64,000 nt of DNA from an uncultured Paraprevotella sp. (GCA_944320765.1 CALUIS010000003.1:62001-126000); one strand, 5' to 3'; positions 1 through 9,208 are shown, numbered from the stretch's first letter. The notes: generated by a model not told the origin, from the sequence alone. Translations and numbers: made by a program.

Positions 1-243
1 GCCGTCGTCGTTCACCACCGGCTGGTAGACCCGCCCCATGTAGGGCAGATGCACGAAGGCAGAATCATGCCGCACCGCCACGGAATAGCCGTAGGACAGC
101 ATCTTCCCCGGATAGGACACCGGCATCATGTACGTCACCTCCACCTTGAAGCTGTCCGCGTCGAATCCCTTGGTTTCCTGCGCAAAAGCCCGGGCAAGAG
201 CCAGCCATCCGCACACGCATAGCGCCACAAACCTCGCATCCAT
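1..243 (-). CDS. DUF4251-family exported protein, N-terminal part (cut by window edge)
   Basis: The minus strand is open from an ATG at 243 to the window edge, giving 81 residues with no stop. Residues 1-21 look like a signal peptide (hydrophobic core, then ARAFA before QE). The mature part has the DUF4251 pattern: VEVTYMMPVSYPGKMLSYGYSV, a short hydrophilic stretch with DSAFV, then LPYMGRVYQP. DUF4251 is a small beta-rich exported family found mostly in Bacteroidota with no known function. The 3' half lies outside the window. It sits about 97 bases downstream of hisS on the same strand, but a probable terminator lies between, so it may have its own promoter. Confidence 0.72.
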   Translation of the reverse strand, partial: MDARFVALCVCGWLALARAFAQETKGFDADSFKVEVTYMMPVSYPGKMLSYGYSVAVRHDSAFVHLPYMGRVYQPVVNDDG

Positions 244-269
244 AAGCGTTCCCTTTTTTCCAAAGGCCA

Positions 270-320
270 CAAAAAAACGGCCTTTAGCTGTTTCTCCCCT
301 AAAGGTAACAACAAAGGCCG
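270..320 (-). terminator. Rho-independent terminator of hisS
   Basis: On the minus strand CGGCCTTT (313-320) pairs with AAAGGCCG (278-285), and the 3' arm is followed by seven T residues (271-277 read in reverse). The loop is long (27 nt). It lies about 20 nt past the hisS stop codon. Confidence 0.6.
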
Positions 321-339
321 CAAGTTCCTATCCTTGAGA

Positions 340-1704
340 CTATTTTTTAAGCATATTTATCATCTCGTCCGGTGTCAGGAGCGACTGCTCGCCCGTGGCC
401 ATGTTCTTCAGCGTCACCTTCCCGGCCTGCATCTCGCTCTCGCCCACGATGGCCACGAACGGCACGGCCTTGGCGTTGGCGTAGCTCATCTGCTTCTTCA
501 TCTTCGCGCTGTCGGGGTAAATCTCGCAACGCACGCCGGCCTGGCGGGCCTTTGCCATCACCGGCAGGCACCAGGCGGCCTCCGCCGCGCCGAAGTTCAC
601 GAAAAGCAGCTCCGTGCCCGTCACCGTCTCCTTCGGATAAAGGTCCAGCTGGTTCAGCACGTCGAAGATGCGGTCGGCCCCGAACGAGATGCCCACGCCG
701 CTCACGCCCGGCATACCGAAGATGCCGGTCAGGTTGTCGTACCGCCCGCCGCCGGTGATGCTGCCGATTTCCACATCGAGCGCCTTCACCTCGAAGATGC
801 AGCCCGTGTAGTAGTTCAACCCGCGCGCCAGGGTCAGGTCCAGCTCCATCTCGTTGTGCAGGCCCAGCCCCTCCAGCGTGTCCAGCACGAACTCGCACTC
901 CCCGATGCCTTTCATGCCGGTCTCGCTGCCGGCCAGCACCTCCTTCATCACGGCCAGCTTCTCCCGGTTCGTGCCGCTCAGCCGGATGATGGGTTGCAGC
1001 CGGGCCACCGCCTCCTCACTGAGGCCGTGGGCCGCCAGCTCGGCGTTCACATTGTCCAACCCGATTTTGTCCAGCTTGTCGATGGCCACGGTGATGTCCA
1101 CAATCTTGTCGGCCGCCCCGATCATCTCGGCGATGCCCGTCAGGATCTTGCGGTTGTTCAGCTTGATGCACACGCGGATGCCGAACTTCGTGAACACCGT
1201 GTCCACGATCTGCATCAGCTCCACCTCGTTCAGCAGCGAATCGCTGCCCACCACGTCCGCGTCACACTGGTAGAACTCGCGGTAACGCCCCTTCTGCGGA
1301 CGGTCGGCCCGCCACACCGGCTGGATTTGGTAGCGCTTGAAGGGCATGGCCAGCTCGTCGCGGTGCTGCACCACATAGCGGGCGAAAGGCACGGTCAGGT
1401 CGTAACGCAAGCCTTTCTCGCACAGGCGGGCCGCCAGACGGTTGGCGTTCGCCCCATGAAGCTCCTCCGGAGCCACCCCCGACAGGAAATCGCCGGAGTT
1501 CAATATCTTGAAGAGCAGCTTGTCGCCCTCTTCCCCGTACTTGCCCATCAGCGTGGAGAGGTTCTCCATGGCCGGAGTCTCTATCTGCTGGAAGCCATAC
1601 AAGGCATACACGCCCCGGATGGTGTCGAATATATAATTGCGCTTCGCCATCTCCACGGGCGAAAAATCGCGCGTCCCCTTGGGAATTCCCGGTTTCGTTG
1701 CCAT
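340..1704 (-). CDS. hisS: Histidyl-tRNA synthetase
   Basis: Class II aminoacyl-tRNA synthetase that charges tRNA-His in the cytoplasm; 454 residues, within the usual bacterial range of about 420-460. Seen in order: N-terminal KGTRDFSP, motif 1 region, the substrate-binding stretch [14 protein letters not shown] near residue 100, motif 2 [17 protein letters not shown] near 130-147, the HisRS-specific [12 protein letters not shown] (HisA) near 290, and GGGRYDNL in the motif 3 region near 315. The C-terminal ~100 residues form the anticodon-binding domain. The start [14 protein letters not shown] fits the family N-terminus. It is transcribed from a -7 box at 1735-1742 and ends at a terminator at 270-320. 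Confidence 0.97.
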   Translation of the reverse strand: MATKPGIPKGTRDFSPVEMAKRNYIFDTIRGVYALYGFQQIETPAMENLSTLMGKYGEEGDKLLFKILNSGDFLSGVAPEELHGANANRLAARLCEKGLRYDLTVPFARYVVQHRDELAMPFKRYQIQPVWRADRPQKGRYREFYQCDADVVGSDSLLNEVELMQIVDTVFTKFGIRVCIKLNNRKILTGIAEMIGAADKIVDITVAIDKLDKIGLDNVNAELAAHGLSEEAVARLQPIIRLSGTNREKLAVMKEVLAGSETGMKGIGECEFVLDTLEGLGLHNEMELDLTLARGLNYYTGCIFEVKALDVEIGSITGGGRYDNLTGIFGMPGVSGVGISFGADRIFDVLNQLDLYPKETVTGTELLFVNFGAAEAAWCLPVMAKARQAGVRCEIYPDSAKMKKQMSYANAKAVPFVAIVGESEMQAGKVTLKNMATGEQSLLTPDEMINMLKK

Positions 1705-1734
1705 ATATCACGTCTTTTTAAGATGATTCAGGCG

Positions 1735-1742
1735 CAAAATTA
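1735..1742 (-). promoter_or_regulatory. Bacteroidota -7 box of hisS
   Basis: On the minus strand reads TAATTTTG, matching TAnnTTTG. It sits 31 nt upstream of the hisS start codon. Confidence 0.6.
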
Positions 1743-1819
1743 CACTTTTTTTTCATACCTCCCGGCATACACGGCTGAGATAATCTGCCGGAAGATGGCA
1801 GGAAACGTTTTTTTATTCC

Positions 1820-1827
1820 TAACTTTG
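1820..1827 (+). promoter_or_regulatory. Bacteroidota -7 box of the zinc-hook protein gene
   Basis: TAACTTTG, a full match to TAnnTTTG, 27 nt upstream of the ATG at 1855. It supports 1855 as the true start rather than the much longer open frame that continues upstream antisense to hisS. Confidence 0.65.
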
Positions 1828-1854
1828 CAACTGATTAAAAAGACATTCAGACGT

Positions 1855-4638
1855 ATGAAGTTTTTTCGCAAATCCAAACCGGACGGGACGGAACCGGACG
1901 GACGCACGGCACGACCGGACGCAGAACCCCAACAACCCGCCCGCACCCCAGGGGCCGCCGGCGAAGAAGAGGCCCGGAAATGGTTCTCCGAACGCTTCGG
2001 CACGGACATGCCCGACGAGGTGGCCCGCATGTTCCGCCAAATCGCCGCAGCCCCGGCCAAACAAGCGAAGGCCGACGGACAAGTGTTGGATGACAACGAA
2101 CTGAGACGCATTCAGGACAGCATGAGGCTCCACAAGACCAAGCTGGCCAATATCCGGCAGACCCTGGACGGCCTGCAGGCCCAAAAAGAATGGCTGCACA
2201 AGTTCACGGAACTGAAAGCCACGCTGGAAAAACAACGGCAAGCCTTCTTCGAAAGCAACAAGAACTACAACGCCCGGATGAAAGCCATCAAGGAGCTGGA
2301 ACGCTTCGAAGCCTTCGAAGAAGTGCAGGGCGACTACCAGCACATCAAGGCCAAAGAAGCCGTGCTGCAACTCGTGCGCAAGGAAAGCTCCCCGCAGGCC
2401 TTGCGGCTCGCAGAGGCGCAAACCCAAGAGAAAGCCGAACAGAAACAGGCCGAGACCGACCGCAAGAAATACCAGGAGGCCCTGCAACAGCTGCAGCAGG
2501 CCCAAAAAGCACTGAAAGAAGGCTACAGCCTGCTGACCGCCCTGCAAATCCACGAAGACGAACTGGAGGAACTGCAGGCCTACCGGGACAAGGTGGAGAA
2601 AATGCTGGAAGCGGCACAGAAGCAAAGCACCGAGACGGACAGCGAACTGGCCCGGAACCAGGCCCAGGCCGCACAGGAACAGCAGACCCGGCAAAACCTG
2701 GAGGCGCAGCAGAAAATGCTGGAGAAAGGGGAGGTCATCCAAGTGCGCCTCTCTTTCCTGCAATCGCTCGGAAAAAGGAAGGAACAGCTGCAGAACGTGC
2801 TGGAAAGGATGCAGAAAAGCCAGCACGAACAAGACGAGAAACTCAACAAGCTGTTCCTCTCCTCTCAGGAGACCGACGCGCAAATCAAGACCCTGCAGAG
2901 CGAGCTGCAAGTACACCGGAAAAGCGTGGTGGGCATGAACAGCTACAACCTGCAGCAACGCGCCATGGACCTGAAAAGCCGAAAGGAAAGGCTCACCAAC
3001 GCCACGGAACTCTGGAAACAAATCGCGGAAGGATACATCCGCATCGACGAGAAAAGCCAGGAAATCATGCGCATGAGGCTCCACAACGAGACCCTGAAGG
3101 CGCAAATCGCCCAACTGGAACCCGAAATGGCAGGACTGCAAAGGCAATGCGAGGAACTGAAGTATGCCTACACGCTCAGCAAAAGCCAGGATGTCATGCA
3201 ACTGAGGGAAGACCTGCAGGAGGGCGTAAGCTGCAGCGTGTGCGGGGCCACCCACCATCCCTACCACTCCGACACGCTGCTGGAACAAAGCAAGCTCATC
3301 GGGGAAATCAAGAGGAACTTCGAGCAGACCGCCGCCGAACTGAAGAACAAGCAGAGCCTGCTGGAAGACCTGAAACGGCAGCAGGCACTGGAAGAAGGAC
3401 ACCTGGAACTGGGACACAAGGCACTGGAGACCTACAAGAAAATCCTGCAGGACCAGGTGAACCACTGGAACGCCTTCACCGACCTGGACCGGACCTTCAA
3501 GGACTGCTCCGCCAGCACCAACTTCGACGCACGGCGCATCATGCTCCAACAGCTGGTGGAAAAAACCGGCCTCGATGCCGAAGAAGCCCAGAAGGAGCTG
3601 GACACATTCAACTACCACCAGTCCTGCATCAACGCGCTCAACGAGAAAATCGCCCAAAAGGAACTGGAAAAAAGCGAGACCGCCGTACGGGTCAACGAGG
3701 TGAACACGGGATGCCAGGTCATCGCCTACCGGGTGGAGCAGCTGCAGCAGTCGCTCTCACGGGCCAACAGCCAGTACAGCGAGCTGTTCGAGGAAATCGA
3801 CCGGATGATGGCACTCTCCAACTGGTACAAGGTATGGAAGGAAAACCCGGAAAACCTGCGCATCTATATCCAGCAGCAGATGGAACGGTGGTTCGGCCTG
3901 AAAGAAGACATGGCACGGACCCGCAACGAAACCATCCGGCTGAAAACCATGCAAGAAATGCTGCGGGAAGGGATACTGACCCTCCGCAAACAAAGGGACT
4001 TCATCTACGGGAAGATAGAACAGATTACGGAACGGAGGGACCAAATGCGCGAGCAGCTCCACAAGATATTCCCGGACGGCGACGTGGCAACCTACCACCA
4101 GTCCGTCCTCGAGGCACTCGGCCAAGCCGAGGAGCAAAAGGAAGAGTCCGCACGGAAAGCCGTCGAGGCACGGGCCGAGGCAGAACGCCAGAAAGGGTAC
4201 AACCAACGGATGGCCGACACGGCACAAGAACTGGAAGCGCAAATCGCACGGGAACGCTCGGCACTGGACGTATGGATCAGGAAATACAACGCGACGCACT
4301 CCCCCGTGCAGTTCTCCGAACTGGAACAGACCTTCAACAGCCCGACGGACTGGAACGCCATACGGGAGGAAATCCGGCAGCTCACCCTCCGCAACATGCT
4401 GGCCGAGGCACGGGCCGACGAGGCAAGGCTGGCCCTGGCCGCCCACCAGGTGAACGCCCTCTCGCAAGGGCAGGACACGGAAGACCGGACCGCCGCGCTG
4501 AACACCGAAATCGCACGGCTGGAAAGCGAACAGGAACATCTCCTCGTGCAACTGGCGGGATGCCAGGCACGGCTGGACGCCCACGAACTCGGACTACAGA
4601 AGCAGGCCGCCGAAGAGGCGCGCCTCTCCGCATCATAA
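1855..4638 (+). CDS. Zinc-hook coiled-coil protein, SbcC/Rad50-like without ATPase head
   Basis: 927 residues, nearly all predicted heptad-like coiled coil rich in E, Q, K, A and L. At residues 460-469 it has CSVCGATHHP, which resembles the zinc hook of SbcC (CPVCG..HP). The hook falls at the exact middle of the chain, as expected for an arm folding back on itself. I see no Walker A motif in the N-terminal part (MKFFRKSKPDGTEPD..., low-complexity to about residue 40) and no ABC signature or Walker B at the C-terminus. It therefore looks like the arms and hook of an SMC-like protein without the nucleotide-binding heads. The frame stays open far upstream, but the start at 1855 follows a -7 box and the upstream part is antisense to hisS. 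The amidase gene follows after 10 nt, so the two are probably one operon. Role unknown; a scaffold or DNA-tethering role is inference. Confidence 0.7.
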   Translation: MKFFRKSKPDGTEPDGRTARPDAEPQQPARTPGAAGEEEARKWFSERFGTDMPDEVARMFRQIAAAPAKQAKADGQVLDDNELRRIQDSMRLHKTKLANIRQTLDGLQAQKEWLHKFTELKATLEKQRQAFFESNKNYNARMKAIKELERFEAFEEVQGDYQHIKAKEAVLQLVRKESSPQALRLAEAQTQEKAEQKQAETDRKKYQEALQQLQQAQKALKEGYSLLTALQIHEDELEELQAYRDKVEKMLEAAQKQSTETDSELARNQAQAAQEQQTRQNLEAQQKMLEKGEVIQVRLSFLQSLGKRKEQLQNVLERMQKSQHEQDEKLNKLFLSSQETDAQIKTLQSELQVHRKSVVGMNSYNLQQRAMDLKSRKERLTNATELWKQIAEGYIRIDEKSQEIMRMRLHNETLKAQIAQLEPEMAGLQRQCEELKYAYTLSKSQDVMQLREDLQEGVSCSVCGATHHPYHSDTLLEQSKLIGEIKRNFEQTAAELKNKQSLLEDLKRQQALEEGHLELGHKALETYKKILQDQVNHWNAFTDLDRTFKDCSASTNFDARRIMLQQLVEKTGLDAEEAQKELDTFNYHQSCINALNEKIAQKELEKSETAVRVNEVNTGCQVIAYRVEQLQQSLSRANSQYSELFEEIDRMMALSNWYKVWKENPENLRIYIQQQMERWFGLKEDMARTRNETIRLKTMQEMLREGILTLRKQRDFIYGKIEQITERRDQMREQLHKIFPDGDVATYHQSVLEALGQAEEQKEESARKAVEARAEAERQKGYNQRMADTAQELEAQIARERSALDVWIRKYNATHSPVQFSELEQTFNSPTDWNAIREEIRQLTLRNMLAEARADEARLALAAHQVNALSQGQDTEDRTAALNTEIARLESEQEHLLVQLAGCQARLDAHELGLQKQAAEEARLSAS

Positions 4639-4648
4639 GGAAAATCCC

Positions 4649-5290
4649 ATGCGAAAGAACCTCATCCTCATACTGTTGCCACTGCTGTGCGCCACCTTGT
4701 GGCTCACCACAAGCTGCCGCTCGTCCCGCGCCCTGCGGAACGACCCTTTCGTGCTCGTGGTGGATGCCGGACACGGCGGCAACGACCAGGGAGCCGCCGG
4801 ACGCCGCTCGCTGGAAAAGGACATCAACCTGAAAGTGGCCCGCCGCGTCTGCAAGCGCATCCGGAAGAAATGCAAGGATGTGGAAGTCATACAGACCCGC
4901 CCCGACGACCATTTCGTCACCCTCGACGACCGGGCCGGCATGGCCAACTTCTTCCAGGCAGACCTCTTCATCTCCATCCACTCCAACTCGGCGCGGGGGT
5001 GGGCCGAGGGGACGGAAACCTTCATCCACCCGTCGGCTCGCGGCGGACGGAGCGAACAGATGGCCCGCCTCATCGAACAGGAATACGTGAGGCGCGGAAG
5101 GAAAAGCCGCGGCGTGAAGACCGCCAACTTCGCCGTGCTGCGCGGCACGCGGATGCCGGCCGTGCTGACGGAACTGGGGTTCATCTCCAACCGCGGCGAG
5201 GAACGCTTCATGAAGTCGCGGAAGGGGCAGAAACGGCTGGCCCGCTGCATCAGCGACGCCTTCATCCGCTACCGACGGGACCTGCGGTAG
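4649..5290 (+). CDS. N-acetylmuramoyl-L-alanine amidase (Amidase_3), probable lipoprotein
   Basis: Zinc amidase cutting the bond between MurNAc and L-Ala of peptidoglycan stem peptides, used in cell separation and wall turnover. 213 residues, essentially one Amidase_3 domain (about 34-207). Ligands are visible: H42 in DAGHGG, E57 in LEKDINL, H111 in SIHSNS, and the catalytic Glu E175 in LTELGFISN. The N-terminus has a hydrophobic stretch ending TTSC with Cys23, a weak lipobox suggesting lipid anchoring facing the periplasm. There are no LysM or SPOR domains, so it is shorter than AmiA/B/C. It lies 10 nt behind the zinc-hook gene, so translation is probably linked. Confidence 0.88.
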   Translation: MRKNLILILLPLLCATLWLTTSCRSSRALRNDPFVLVVDAGHGGNDQGAAGRRSLEKDINLKVARRVCKRIRKKCKDVEVIQTRPDDHFVTLDDRAGMANFFQADLFISIHSNSARGWAEGTETFIHPSARGGRSEQMARLIEQEYVRRGRKSRGVKTANFAVLRGTRMPAVLTELGFISNRGEERFMKSRKGQKRLARCISDAFIRYRRDLR

Positions 5291-5331
5291 GCATACATTA
5301 TTAATATAATAAGGTAAAAAGATTCACTGAT

Positions 5332-6492
5332 ATGAAGAAAAGTCTGATCGCCCTGGCCTTCGGCACGTTCGCCCTGGGCATGGCCGAATTCGCCATGATG
5401 AGCATCCTGCCCTACGTGGCCCGCTCCCTGCACTGCACCATCCCCGAAGCGGGACACCTCATCTCGGCCTACGCCCTGGGGGTATGCGTGGGCGCCCCGT
5501 CGGTGGTGCTGGTCGCCCGCAAGCGGCCGCTCCACCAAATCCTGCTGGCCCTCATCGTCATCTACCTGACGGGCAACGCCTTGATGGCCTCCTGCTCCGA
5601 CCTGCACCTGGGCGTGCTGTTCCGCTTCGTCTCCGGCCTGCCGCACGGGGCCTACTTCGGGGTCGGCTCCATCGTGGCTGACCGGCTCGCCCCCCGGGGA
5701 AAAAGCTCGCTGGCCATCGCCATCATGAGCTCGGGCATGACGGTGGCCAACCTGCTGGGCATCCCCGTCGGCACGTGGCTCTGCGACCTCGTCTCGTGGC
5801 GGGCCATCTTCCTGTTCAACGCCGCCTGGGGCGTGCTGACCTTCGCCCTGCTCTACCGCCTGATTCCCCACATGGAACCGCTGCCGAACACGGGGTTGAA
5901 AGGGCAGTTCCGGTTCCTGAAAAGCGCGGCCCCGTGGCTCATCATCGCCACCACGATGTTCGGCAACGGCGGCATCTTCTGCTGGTACAGCTACATCAGC
6001 CCGCTGATGAACCGGGTGGCGGGCTTCAGCCCATCGGAAATCACGCTGCTCATGGTGCTGGCCGGAGGCAGCATGTGCGTGGGCAACCTCTTGGGCGGGC
6101 GGCTCTCCGACCGCTACACGCCGGGGCGCACCATCCAAGGCGTGCAGGCCTGCATGATTGCCGGGCTGCTAGCCACCTTCTTCTTCGCCTCCTCGCCGGT
6201 GGTTGCCGTGCTGACGTTGTGCCTGTGCACCGCCTGCCTTTTCGGCGTGTCGGCCCCGCAACAGCTTCTGCTGCTCCGCTTCTCCAAGGGAGGCGAGATG
6301 ATGGGGGCCGCGCTGGTGCAGGTGGCCTTCAACCTGGGCAACGCCCTCGGGGCCTATTGCGGCGGACTGCCCATCACCTACGGGCTGACGTACAACTACC
6401 CCGCCCTGGTCGGCGTGGGCTTCGTCCTGGTCGGCCTCACCTCCACCACCCTCTTCTGCCGCATGTACCGGAAGGAGAACGCGGCGGTGTAG
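5332..6492 (+). CDS. Major facilitator superfamily transporter, AraJ-like
   Basis: 386 residues with about 12 hydrophobic segments, typical of DHA1-type drug/sugar efflux proteins of the inner membrane. It opens with FALGMAEFAMMSILPYVA, close to the AraJ/YdhP subfamily signature in helix 1, and has the loop 2-3 region VARKRPLH in place of the standard G-x-x-x-D-R-x-G-R-R. A second conserved loop, GGRLSDRYTPGRT, lies near residue 265. In Bacteroidota such genes are usually annotated as AraJ; the substrate is unknown. It starts 41 nt after the amidase gene on the same strand. The short AT-rich gap (TTATTAATATAATAAGG) could hold a weak promoter, but I see no clear -7 box. Confidence 0.85.
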   Translation: MKKSLIALAFGTFALGMAEFAMMSILPYVARSLHCTIPEAGHLISAYALGVCVGAPSVVLVARKRPLHQILLALIVIYLTGNALMASCSDLHLGVLFRFVSGLPHGAYFGVGSIVADRLAPRGKSSLAIAIMSSGMTVANLLGIPVGTWLCDLVSWRAIFLFNAAWGVLTFALLYRLIPHMEPLPNTGLKGQFRFLKSAAPWLIIATTMFGNGGIFCWYSYISPLMNRVAGFSPSEITLLMVLAGGSMCVGNLLGGRLSDRYTPGRTIQGVQACMIAGLLATFFFASSPVVAVLTLCLCTACLFGVSAPQQLLLLRFSKGGEMMGAALVQVAFNLGNALGAYCGGLPITYGLTYNYPALVGVGFVLVGLTSTTLFCRMYRKENAAV

Positions 6493-6516
6493 GAAGCCAG
6501 GCACAAAAACTTGCGG

Positions 6517-6554
6517 ACAAATATAGTAATACGGACTTATTTCACTATATTTGT
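6517..6554. repeat. Perfect 11 bp inverted repeat carrying a -7 box in each arm
   Basis: ACAAATATAGT at 6517-6527 and its exact reverse complement ACTATATTTGT at 6544-6554, separated by 16 nt. It is AT-rich with no T-run, so it is a poor terminator. Each arm contains TATATTTG on one strand, so it may be an operator or a symmetrical promoter. Confidence 0.6.
6546..6553 (+). promoter_or_regulatory. Bacteroidota -7 box upstream of the unknown exported protein
   Basis: TATATTTG, 104 nt upstream of the ATG at 6658, inside the right arm of the inverted repeat. Confidence 0.5.
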
Positions 6555-6657
6555 GGCGACATAACAAGGACGAAAGGCGTTTCTGTTCCGACTTACTGAA
6601 AAGACATTGGGCTTTTGGCTCTTGTTCTCTCATCTGAAAACCGCCAATTTGAAGTGT

Positions 6658-7200
6658 ATGAGAATGAGCGTCTGGAAGTTCACGTCCGTATGGGCGAGTT
6701 TTACTGTGTTTATGGCTTGTGCCATGATAAATCTCAGTGTATTCGCCGCCATTCCGTTGGAACGAGGAAAGGGGCTGTCTGTAAGAATCACTTCCAACAT
6801 CGACAGCAAAAATCTACAGGACAATACAGTCTCTGCCATGGTTGCCAATGACATCAAAGCATCCGACGGCACCATCCTGATCAAAACCGGAACGCCCGTC
6901 CGCCTCCAAGTCAACGGCACAAGAGCCAAAGGTGTAGGGAAGGCCGGCCATATTGAAGTGACCTGCTCATCCACGACTGCAACCGACGGACAAGAAATCC
7001 TGCTGGACGGCGGAATCTCCGCCCATGGAAAAGAACGCCGGGGACTGGCCTTAGGATTGGGACTCAGCTTCGGACTGACATTCATCATGCCCGGCATCGG
7101 ACTGGCACTGTTGGCCATAAAAGGAAAGAATGCCACCATCCCAGCCAACACCATCATCACCAATGCGTATGTTGCCAGCGACTATATGATAGAGAAATAG
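6658..7200 (+). CDS. Exported protein of unknown function
   Basis: 180 residues from the ATG at 6658; an ATG at 6664 or an upstream one at 6607 is also possible. I chose 6658 because it gives a compact signal peptide: basic start, hydrophobic run, then NLSVFAAIP. The mature part has a beta-rich stretch (LSVRITSNIDSKNLQDNTVSA... GTPVRLQVNGTRAKGVGKAGHIEVTC) and then a glycine-rich hydrophobic segment (LALGLGLSFGLTFIMPGIGLALLAI, about residues 128-153) that could insert in a membrane, followed by ANTIITNAYV. I recognise no family with confidence. Its base composition is visibly less GC-rich than its neighbours, which hints at separate acquisition. It stands alone between araJ and the convergent recQ. 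Confidence 0.7.
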   Translation: MRMSVWKFTSVWASFTVFMACAMINLSVFAAIPLERGKGLSVRITSNIDSKNLQDNTVSAMVANDIKASDGTILIKTGTPVRLQVNGTRAKGVGKAGHIEVTCSSTTATDGQEILLDGGISAHGKERRGLALGLGLSFGLTFIMPGIGLALLAIKGKNATIPANTIITNAYVASDYMIEK

Positions 7201-7342
7201 AGAGAAAAGTTTTCCGGCTGCCCGCCAGCACTTTCCCGTCTGGCAGAGCAAAGCTCCAAAACCGGAAAGCCGCAAGGATGCTCCAAAAAGGGAACTTATA
7301 GAAAATGAATATCCGCAATTTGCCCATACTGCTCCCCCCTTT

Positions 7343-9175
7343 CTACACAAACCGCTTGATGACCTCCACGAAGTCCTTCCCGTACTTCTGCTTCTTGAAG
7401 TCGCCGATGCCGCTCACCGTGCCGAACTCTTCCACCGTCGTGGGGCAGGCCTCGCACAGGTTCTGCAACACCTTGTCGGACATGACGATGTAGGGCGGGA
7501 AGCCCTGCGCGTCGGCCAGCTGCTTGCGCAAGGCGCGCAACGCCTCGAAAAGCTCCTGACGGCGCGGCGCGGATGCCGCCGGCCGCGCGTCCTGCCGCCC
7601 GGAGAACAGCGTGGAGGCCACCACCGGCCCCGCCGCCTTACGCCCCCGCCGCGGCGGCTGCTTCTCCTCGCGGCGGATGACCGCAAGCCGGACTTCCTTG
7701 CCTTTATATAATACCTGCCGCCCGGCATCCGTCAGCTTCAGATGGTTGCCCTCGTCGTACGCAATCTCGAACAGCCCGTTCTGCAACATCTGCATCAGAT
7801 AGTCCTGCCAGTCGCGGGCCGGCACGTCGCGCCCCACGCCGAACGTCTTCAACGCCTCGTAATGCCCCTTTAGCACCTCCGGACTGAAATTCCCGCGCAG
7901 GATGTCCGTCACCACCCGTGCACTGGCCTGCCCGTCAGTCCGCACGATGGCACTCAACGCCTTCTGCGCCAGCACCGTCCCGTCGAAACGCTGCGGCGGG
8001 TTCTTGCACACGTCGCAGTTCCCGCAGTCCTTGTCCGTATGTTCCCCGAAATAGTTCAACAAGATGCGGCGGCGGCACACGTCCGACTCCGCGTACTCCT
8101 GCATCCGGCGGAGCTTCTCCATGTTAATCTCCCGCTGTCCGCTCTCCTGGGCAAATCTAGACAGTTGCACCAAATCGCCCAAGGAATAGAACAAGACCGT
8201 CTCGGAAGGCAGGCCGTCGCGCCCGGCACGCCCGATTTCCTGATAAAAGCCCTCGATGCTTTTGGGCAGGTTGTAATGGATGACAAACCGCACGTTGGAC
8301 TTGTCGATACCCATCCCGAAGGCCACCGTGGCACAGACCACCTGCAAGCGGTCGTGGATAAAGTCGTCCTGCACCCTCTCGCGCACCTCCGGCGGCAGGC
8401 CGGCATGGTAAGCCGCCGCCATAATCCCATGCCCGCAAAGCATGTCGGCCACGCTCTCCGTCGTCTTTTTGCTCATGCAATAGATAATGCCGCAATCGTC
8501 CCCGTGACGGGCTATCAGGCTGAGGATGGCACGGTCCTTGTCCTTCTTCTGATACCCGCGCCGCACGTCCAAGCTCAGGTTCGGACGGTCGAAGGAAGAG
8601 ACGAACACTTCGGGGTCGGACAGGCGCAGCTGCTTCTGGATGTCCTCCCGCGTCAGCCGGTCGGCCGTCGCGGTCAGAGCCACAATCGGCACACCGGGAA
8701 AAGTCTGCCGCAACAGCCCCAACTGCGCGTATTCCGGACGGAAGTCATGCCCCCACTGGGAAATGCAGTGCGCCTCGTCGATGGCGAACAAAGAAACCCG
8801 CATGTCCCGTATCAGATAGGGAATCTCCAGCATCAGCCGCTCCGGAGAAATGTACAACAATTTCACGTCCCCCCTCAAACAAGCCGTACGGACCCGCACG
8901 TTCTCGGCCTCGTCGTTCATGCTGTTCAACGCGGCCGCCGGTATGCCGTTGGCCTGCAACCCTTCCACCTGGTCCTTCATCAAGGAAATCAAGGGAGACA
9001 CCACCACCGCCGTCCCCTCACGCATCAAGGCCGGCACCTGATAGCACAAACTCTTCCCGCCTCCCGTGGGCATCAGCACCACCACATCGCGTCCGGCCAA
9101 GACACTCCGGATGATTTCCTCCTGCAAAGGACGGAACGAAGCGTAACCAAAATACCTTTTTAAAACGTTCTGCAT
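7343..9175 (-). CDS. recQ: ATP-dependent DNA helicase RecQ
   Basis: 3'-5' superfamily 2 helicase for recombination and fork repair; 610 residues from the ATG at 9175, the usual size for full-length bacterial RecQ. Seen in order: motif 0 FGYASFRPLQEEII, Walker A MPTGGGKS with K41, Walker B/DEAH IDEAHCISQWGHDFRPEY near 130, helicase motif VI QEIGRAGRDGLPS near 320, the zinc-binding Cys cluster of the RQC domain (C...C-GNC-DVC near 370-395), winged helix, and a C-terminal HRDC domain starting near LFEALRALRKQLADAQ. The frame extends 48 codons further upstream, but the start MQNVLKRYFGY matches the family, and a -7 box lies between the two. Confidence 0.96.
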   Translation of the reverse strand: MQNVLKRYFGYASFRPLQEEIIRSVLAGRDVVVLMPTGGGKSLCYQVPALMREGTAVVVSPLISLMKDQVEGLQANGIPAAALNSMNDEAENVRVRTACLRGDVKLLYISPERLMLEIPYLIRDMRVSLFAIDEAHCISQWGHDFRPEYAQLGLLRQTFPGVPIVALTATADRLTREDIQKQLRLSDPEVFVSSFDRPNLSLDVRRGYQKKDKDRAILSLIARHGDDCGIIYCMSKKTTESVADMLCGHGIMAAAYHAGLPPEVRERVQDDFIHDRLQVVCATVAFGMGIDKSNVRFVIHYNLPKSIEGFYQEIGRAGRDGLPSETVLFYSLGDLVQLSRFAQESGQREINMEKLRRMQEYAESDVCRRRILLNYFGEHTDKDCGNCDVCKNPPQRFDGTVLAQKALSAIVRTDGQASARVVTDILRGNFSPEVLKGHYEALKTFGVGRDVPARDWQDYLMQMLQNGLFEIAYDEGNHLKLTDAGRQVLYKGKEVRLAVIRREEKQPPRRGRKAAGPVVASTLFSGRQDARPAASAPRRQELFEALRALRKQLADAQGFPPYIVMSDKVLQNLCEACPTTVEEFGTVSGIGDFKKQKYGKDFVEVIKRFV

Positions 9176-9208
9176 AATTATCCACTGCCGTTTTGCACAA
9201 ATTCTCCA

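Noticed and set aside
334..1854. The plus-strand frame of the zinc-hook gene stays open upstream for 507 more codons
   Set aside because: It is antisense to hisS, has the composition of a shadow frame, and the -7 box at 1820-1827 places the start at 1855.
2190..4832. Long plus-strand frame overlapping the zinc-hook and amidase genes
   Set aside because: It is a +1/+2 shadow of two well-supported genes, rich in R, G and P as expected from GC-rich out-of-frame reading.
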